A DNA stretch of 10,877 nucleotides from Candidatus Aerophobota bacterium (GTDB taxonomy: Bacteria; Aerophobota; Aerophobia; Aerophobales; AE-B3A). Below the pieces are notes generated by a model that did no database searches, was not told the DNA's origin, and saw nothing but the letters and a program-made list of their open reading frames with translations. Positions within the stretch are counted from its first letter, which is position 1. Each line of letters opens with the position of its first letter. A program made the translations under genes and the position numbers. Of the stretch, positions 7,168-10,877 are shown one piece after another. The stretch covers positions 1-10,877 of the forward strand of contig DAOVGK010000087.1 of the NCBI GenBank assembly GCA_030672445.1. Reading direction: 5' to 3'.

Positions 7168-7327
7168 TAACTGTTCACCGCAAAGATCACAGAGTGCGCA
7201 GAGATGGATCAAAAAGAAAAATTAAATATAAGCATTCAGCCTTCAGTGGATTGCTGAGTGCTGATAGCTGAAGGCTTTATTCTTAGCGTTCTCGGCGTGC
7301 TCCGCGGTGGAATATGATAAAGCTGAA
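7168..7327 (-). repeat. Palindromic MITE-like repeat, copy B, with a nested hairpin repeat
   Basis: This is the second copy of the element at 4601-4705, in the opposite orientation and longer (160 bases). The arms 7168-7212 and 7279-7327 are the conserved parts. The outer inverted repeats are CACCGCAAAG (7176-7185) and CTCCGCGGTG (7300-7309), matching at 8 of 10 positions. Between the arms, 66 bases (7213-7278) replace the 11 bases found in copy A; they include a perfect nine-base hairpin AGCCTTCAG (7238-7246) with CTGAAGGCT (7268-7276) and several GCTGA-like units. The element begins at the predicted transcription start of the rightward operon, so it would be transcribed as a structured leader. 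Confidence 0.85.
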
Positions 7328-7369
7328 TAGTTACGAAAATTCATAAAAAAGAGAGGGAGGTGAGAAATA

Positions 7370-7666
7370 ATGGAAAGCCTGTTAGGCAGGTTTTTGTTAT
7401 CAGGTCTGGGAGTTCTGGTTCTTACGCAGGAAAAGATTGAGGAATTTATTGAAGAACTGACTAAAAAGGGAGAGATCGCTCAGAGGGGAAACAAGGAGCT
7501 TTTGACAGAGATAATTGAGAAAGGCGAGGAAAAGAGAAAAGAGATAGAAGGGAAAATAAGGGAGAAAGTGAAAAAAGCACTTTCTCAAATGAATGTAGCC
7601 ACCAAGGGTGATATCCAGAAATTGGAAAAGAGGATACAGACTTTGGAGAAGAAGAGAAAAGGTTAA
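7370..7666 (+). CDS. Small phasin-like coiled-coil protein
   Basis: A 98-residue protein of the kind annotated as phasin family or polyhydroxyalkanoate-granule-associated. Residues 4-19 form a hydrophobic, Gly-containing stretch (LLGRFLLSGLGVLVLT) and are followed by a long, charged amphipathic helix. The pattern EKIEEFIEELTKKGEI (21-36), then EKGEEKRKEIEGKIREKV (50-67), and a C-terminal coiled coil with ATKGDIQKLEKRI (77-89), is typical of this small family. No PHA synthase is in the window, so a granule role is not shown; a membrane- or ribosome-associated helper is equally possible. The ATG at 7370 is preceded by AGGGAGGTGA (7354-7363), almost a full match to the anti-Shine-Dalgarno, suggesting strong translation. 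It is the first gene after the rightward promoter, and hom starts 49 bases after it. Confidence 0.75.
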   Translation: MESLLGRFLLSGLGVLVLTQEKIEEFIEELTKKGEIAQRGNKELLTEIIEKGEEKRKEIEGKIREKVKKALSQMNVATKGDIQKLEKRIQTLEKKRKG

Positions 7667-7715
7667 TTTGACAGGCAAAGATTGCTATGATACTATCTCA
7701 GGCAAGAAGGACTCA

Positions 7716-8996
7716 ATGATGAAAGGTAAGGTAGTTCACCTAGGTTTATTTGGACTTGGCATGGTGGGAGGAGGAATAGTTGAGCTTTTGTCAAGAAAAA
7801 AAGGAAAAAAGGACCACCATAAGTTTATCCTGGAAAAGATCGCGGTCAAGTATCTGGATAAAGAAAGGTCTGTCCCGGTTCCTTCGCATCTATTGACTAC
7901 AGATCCCAGGGAAATCTTAGCTAATCCTGAGATTGATACGGTGGTTGAGGTAATGGGGGGGATATCCCCAGCTAAAGAAATAATTTTAGAAGCTCTTAAA
8001 AGAGGTAAGAATGTGATTACTGCTAACAAGGCTGTCCTAGCCCGGGCCGGAAGTGAGATTTTTAAGCAAGCGCTGGACAGCGATTGTTATCTAGGGGTAA
8101 GGGCGTCTAATATTGCCACTTACCGTCTTATAGAAAGTTTAATTTCCTCACCCTTCCAGTTCGAGAAATTGATTGGTGTTTTTAACGGGACTTGCAACTA
8201 TATTTTGACAGAGATGGAAAAAAGGGGTGAAGATTTTTCTCCTATTCTCAAGAAAGCTCAGGAAATTGGCTATGCTGAGCAGAATCCTTCAGATGATATT
8301 GATGGCTATGATACTGCTCATAAATTAATTGTCTTACTTGGTTTAGCCCTGGGTTATTTTCCTCCTCTAGATTCTCTTTTTATGGAGGGGATTAGAAGGA
8401 TCTCCCACCAAGATATTCTCTTTGCCAAAGAATTGGGATATAGAATTAAACTTCTAGCTGTTGCCAGAAGGGAAGATAATGAGCTGGAGGCTCGTGTCCA
8501 TCCTGCTCTTCTGCCGTGGGGAAGAGGTCTAGCTGGTCTGGATGGGATAGAGAACGGAGTCGAGCTACGGGATGAAGTAGGAGTAGAGATAGGAATGCAG
8601 GCACCAGGAGCTGGTAAATACCCTACTGCTACCGCGATTCTAGAAGATTTAGTTAGTGTAGCCCAGGGAAGGAAGTTAATCTATCCTCAACCGAAGAGAT
8701 ATCTAACCTTAAAAGGAATGGGGCAGATAAAGACCAAGTATTATTTAAGATTTAATGCTCTGGATGAGGCGGGGGTTTTGGCAAAAATTTCTGGAGTTTT
8801 AGGTAATCATAATATAAGTATTAAGTCGGTCCTGCAAAAAGGAGAGAATAAGAAACCGCCAGGGGTCGTGCCGGTAATAATGCTTACCCACCAGGCGAAA
8901 GAGGATGATATCCAGAGTGCCCTCCGTAAAATAGATAATTTAAGAGTAGTGAAGGGAAAGTCCTTGCTGATTCGAGTAGAACAAGGAATTTTGTAG
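7716..8996 (+). CDS. hom: Homoserine dehydrogenase with C-terminal ACT domain (divergent active-site motif)
   Basis: Homoserine dehydrogenase reduces aspartate semialdehyde to homoserine, the branch toward threonine and methionine. The 426 residues fit the ACT-containing form: Rossmann motif [17 protein letters not shown] (9-25), [12 protein letters not shown] (98-109), [15 protein letters not shown] (154-168), then [20 protein letters not shown] (185-204), which keeps the acidic residues and the catalytic-type Lys203. The ACT domain (about 342-420) begins [21 protein letters not shown] and probably binds threonine for feedback control. Residues 126-139 read [14 protein letters not shown] where the family nearly always has EAxVxxGxPxI, so activity is not certain. 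The frame opens at 7608, but the ATG pair at 7716/7719 with AAGG five to eight bases ahead gives the usual start. Its stop is 20 bases before rpsB. Confidence 0.9.
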   Translation: MMKGKVVHLGLFGLGMVGGGIVELLSRKKGKKDHHKFILEKIAVKYLDKERSVPVPSHLLTTDPREILANPEIDTVVEVMGGISPAKEIILEALKRGKNVITANKAVLARAGSEIFKQALDSDCYLGVRASNIATYRLIESLISSPFQFEKLIGVFNGTCNYILTEMEKRGEDFSPILKKAQEIGYAEQNPSDDIDGYDTAHKLIVLLGLALGYFPPLDSLFMEGIRRISHQDILFAKELGYRIKLLAVARREDNELEARVHPALLPWGRGLAGLDGIENGVELRDEVGVEIGMQAPGAGKYPTATAILEDLVSVAQGRKLIYPQPKRYLTLKGMGQIKTKYYLRFNALDEAGVLAKISGVLGNHNISIKSVLQKGENKKPPGVVPVIMLTHQAKEDDIQSALRKIDNLRVVKGKSLLIRVEQGIL

Positions 8997-9016
8997 CCAT
9001 TAGGAGGAAGAAACAG

Positions 9017-10072
9017 ATGTCTATAGTTACCATGAAGGAGTTATTAGAGGCTGGGGCCCATTTTGGTCATCGAAGAAGTGCTTGGAATCCTAAGATGAAA
9101 CTCTACATTTATCAGGAAAGAAATCAAATACACATTCTTGATCTCAGCATAACAGTAAAAAAAATAGAAAAGGCTTGTGAGTTTGTCAGAGGTCTAGTAG
9201 CGGAAGAAGGAACTGTGTTATTCGTGGGGACTAAACAGCAAGCGAAAAAGTGTATTGAGGAAGAAGCAAAAAGATGCGGAGCTTATTACATTAACAGTCG
9301 TTGGTTAGGAGGGTTTTTAACTAACTTTTCCACCGTAAAGAAGAGAATAAATAGACTCCGTGATTTAGAAAAACAGGAAGAAGCGGGTGAATGGGGAGTT
9401 CTCTCCAAGAAGGAGGAGATGAGTTTTCGTCGGGAGACAGAAAAACTTAGACGAAATCTAGCCGGTGTCAAGAACATGACCACCCTTCCTCAAGCTATTT
9501 TCGTGACTGATCTTGGGGTGGAAGAAATAGCTGTTAAGGAGGCAAGACGATTGGCCATTCCGATTGTGGCTATGGTGGACTCTAATGGTGATCCTAGTCT
9601 TGTGGATTATCCTATTCCAGCTAATGATGATGCCATAAGAAGCATTAGACTGATTACTTCTAAAATAGCTGATGCTATTTTAGAAGGAAAAATCCTTTGG
9701 GAAAAGAAACAAAAAGTATTGGGGAAAGAAGCCGAAGAGGTAAAAGAGAAAAAAATAGAAGAAAAGGAAGAGGAGATCGCCAAGGAAGAATTAAAAGTAA
9801 GGGGATCTGAGGAAATAAAGACAGAACAGGAAAAGGTTGCCGTAAAGGAAAAAGGAGAAGAGAAGTTAGAGTCAGCTACAGAACCCTTACAACAAGAGGA
9901 GAAGATGGAGACCGAGGCCGAAGAGGAGCCGCAGCAGATAAAAAAAGATGCAGAAAAAAAGCCTAAAGAAAGCGAGAAGCAGGATTTTGGGAAGACAACC
10001 GAGGCAGAAAAAATAAAAGAGAAGAGAGTACAGAAAAAGATGAAAAAAGCGGAATCGGAAAAGGAGACTTAA
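9017..10072 (+). CDS. rpsB: 30S ribosomal protein S2 with long charged C-terminal extension
   Basis: S2 binds the small subunit between head and body and is needed for S1 attachment in many bacteria. Residues 1-228 are the full core: [22 protein letters not shown] (first 27 residues), [11 protein letters not shown] (67-77), [17 protein letters not shown] (91-107), [11 protein letters not shown] (157-167) and [29 protein letters not shown] (182-210). Residues 229-351 (bases about 9701-10069) form a Lys/Glu-rich low-complexity tail, about 120 residues beyond the usual length of 230-260; it is probably disordered or coiled coil. The ATG at 9017 has AGGAGG ten bases ahead. Order rpsB-tsf-pyrH is the classical bacterial one; being preceded by hom with a 20-base gap suggests co-transcription. 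S2 often represses its own operon, but the short leader shows no obvious structure. Confidence 0.97.
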   Translation: MSIVTMKELLEAGAHFGHRRSAWNPKMKLYIYQERNQIHILDLSITVKKIEKACEFVRGLVAEEGTVLFVGTKQQAKKCIEEEAKRCGAYYINSRWLGGFLTNFSTVKKRINRLRDLEKQEEAGEWGVLSKKEEMSFRRETEKLRRNLAGVKNMTTLPQAIFVTDLGVEEIAVKEARRLAIPIVAMVDSNGDPSLVDYPIPANDDAIRSIRLITSKIADAILEGKILWEKKQKVLGKEAEEVKEKKIEEKEEEIAKEELKVRGSEEIKTEQEKVAVKEKGEEKLESATEPLQQEEKMETEAEEEPQQIKKDAEKKPKESEKQDFGKTTEAEKIKEKRVQKKMKKAESEKET

Positions 10073-10095
10073 GAGAATCTTTGAAAAGGTGAGAA

Positions 10096-10695
10096 ATGAT
10101 GGAAGTTTCACTTGATAAAGTAAGGAGGTTGAGAGGGGAAACCTTAGCCGGAATCTTGGATTGCAAGAAGGCTCTGGTAGAGACAAAAGGTAATCTCGAA
10201 GAGGCAAAGAGAATTTTAAGGAGAAAGGGAATTGAGATTGCCCGGAGAAAAAGTGGTGAAAAAACCGCTCAGGGCATCATTACCTCTTATATTCATCATA
10301 ATGGAAGGGTGGGGACACTGGTAGAGATTCATTGTCAATCTGACTTTGTAACAAAAAATTCCGAATTTCAAGAATTCGCCAAGAGTGTTGCTATGCATAT
10401 CGCTGCCTTTGATCCTCAATGGATATCTGTGGAAGAAATTCCGGGAAAGGTGCTTGAAGAAGAAAAGGCTATTCTGAAAGCCCAGGCTGAAAAGGAAGGT
10501 AAACCTAGCAAAATTATTGAGAAAATTGTAGAAGGAAGGATGAAGAAATTTTATTCAGAGGTCTGCCTTTTAGAACAGCCCTTTTTTAAGGATGAGAAAA
10601 AAACATTACGGCAACATCTTGAGGAGGTCATTGCCAAAATAGGCGAAAACGTAAAAATTCACCGTTTTGTGAGATACCAGTTGAGAGAAGGTTGA
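10096..10695 (+). CDS. tsf: Translation elongation factor Ts, short form
   Basis: EF-Ts exchanges GDP for GTP on EF-Tu. This is the short type, 199 residues (Thermus-like) against about 280 in E. coli. The N-terminal UBA-like domain shows LRGETLAGILDCKKAL (13-28), where most homologues have TGAGMMDCKKAL. The core has VEIHCQSDFVTKN (76-88), keeping the Asp-Phe pair that enters EF-Tu although the preceding Thr is Ser. The C-terminal part has LLEQPFFKDEKKTLRQHLEE and IGENVKIHRFVRYQL. Two ATG codons in tandem (10096 and 10099) follow AAGGTGAG; either could be used. It lies 23 bases after rpsB and eight bases before pyrH. Cytosolic. Confident assignment. Confidence 0.96.
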   Translation: MMEVSLDKVRRLRGETLAGILDCKKALVETKGNLEEAKRILRRKGIEIARRKSGEKTAQGIITSYIHHNGRVGTLVEIHCQSDFVTKNSEFQEFAKSVAMHIAAFDPQWISVEEIPGKVLEEEKAILKAQAEKEGKPSKIIEKIVEGRMKKFYSEVCLLEQPFFKDEKKTLRQHLEEVIAKIGENVKIHRFVRYQLREG

Positions 10696-10703
10696 AATAA
10701 TTA

Positions 10704-10877
10704 ATGGGCCAATCAGAAATTAGATGGGAAAGGGTTCTTCTGAAGATAGGAGGGGAAAGTCTTGCTAATGAAAAGGGTTACGGGATTTCATCTTCTCGCG
10801 TTCACCTGATTTCTCGAGAGATAAAAGAAGTTAAAAAATTGGGAGTAGGAATGGGGATAATGGTAGGAGGAGGTAAT
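10704..10877 (+). CDS. pyrH: UMP kinase (N-terminal 58 codons, cut by the window edge)
   Basis: PyrH phosphorylates UMP to UDP, the first dedicated step to UTP and CTP, as a hexamer of the amino-acid-kinase fold. From ATG 10704 the frame is open to the window end. Residues 8-20 (WERVLLKIGGESL) match the N-terminal phosphate-binding strand, followed by GYGISSSRVHLISREI and the glycine-rich VGGGN at 54-58. The usual motif is LKLSGEAL; here Gly replaces the Ser, as in some related kinases of the fold. Place directly after tsf strongly supports the call. No close Shine-Dalgarno is visible: AGAAGG lies about 13 bases ahead, inside the tsf end, so coupling to tsf is likely. Confidence 0.93.
   Translation, partial: MGQSEIRWERVLLKIGGESLANEKGYGISSSRVHLISREIKEVKKLGVGMGIMVGGGN

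Larger units (their letters stand above)
7009..7369. other. Divergent non-coding region between rnfE and the phasin-like gene
   Basis: About 360 bases without a convincing gene. It holds, from left to right: the possible 22-codon N-terminal extension of rnfE (7009-7074); a 13-base dyad TTGATCGCATCAA (7120-7132); a rightward sigma70-like promoter (7135-7162); repeat copy B (7168-7327); and the ribosome binding site of the phasin-like gene (7354-7363). A leftward 61-codon frame (7190-7005) runs across it without resemblance to a known protein, and I regard it as chance. I could not find a clear leftward promoter for rnfE. Confidence 0.7.

Noticed and set aside
7608..7715. N-terminal extension of hom
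   Set aside because: It overlaps the phasin-like gene and precedes the normal Rossmann start; no ribosome site.
9887..10207. Leftward Leu/Phe-rich frames
   Set aside because: They are the antisense of the Lys/Glu-rich rpsB tail, which produces long open hydrophobic frames by composition.
1..10877. CRISPR array, insertion sequence, prophage or defence island
   Set aside because: No regularly spaced repeats, transposase, integrase, nuclease or phage structural frames are present; the genes are all housekeeping.

Overview
The window looks like a chromosomal housekeeping region from a moderately AT-rich, probably anaerobic, uncultured-type bacterium. It has the diaminopimelate-aminotransferase (DapL) route to lysine, a complete one-piece tmRNA, an Rnf-type membrane subunit and no phage or transposase genes. 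The mix would fit lineages such as Omnitrophota or Aerophobetota, but nothing here fixes the phylum and I hold that guess loosely.

The layout is divergent about a non-coding region near 7009-7369. Everything to its left is read leftward (minus strand): rnfE, smpB, ssrA (tmRNA), dapB, a palindromic repeat, dapL, pdxJ, acpS, nnr and the 5' 251 codons of rho, which leaves the window at base 1. From dapL to rho the genes overlap end to start, so they probably form one translationally coupled operon. Everything to its right is read rightward: a small phasin-like coiled-coil protein, homoserine dehydrogenase (hom), rpsB, tsf and the first 58 codons of pyrH, which leaves the window at base 10877. 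A good sigma70-type promoter (TTGACC, 16 bases, TATAAT) at 7135-7162 points rightward.

Functions group as follows. Aspartate-family amino acids: dapB, dapL and hom. Ribosome rescue: smpB lying 11 bases before ssrA. Cofactors and metabolite repair: pdxJ makes the PLP precursor that DapL needs as PLP, acpS activates acyl carrier protein, and nnr repairs damaged NAD(P)H. Translation: rpsB, tsf and pyrH in the classical order. Transcription termination: rho.

The most notable points are: (1) two inverted copies of a palindromic, MITE-like repeat at 4601-4705 and 7168-7327, one supplying the last 12 codons and stop of dapB, the other starting at the predicted transcription start of the right-hand operon and carrying a second hairpin repeat in its middle; (2) a tmRNA tag reading ANPAFAFSYN with tandem stops, without the usual ALAA-type degron; (3) a homoserine dehydrogenase without the family's EAxVxxGxP motif; (4) an rnfE gene without other rnf genes beside it; (5) a ribosomal protein S2 with a long Lys/Glu-rich tail. 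I found no CRISPR array, insertion sequence, prophage or defence system.
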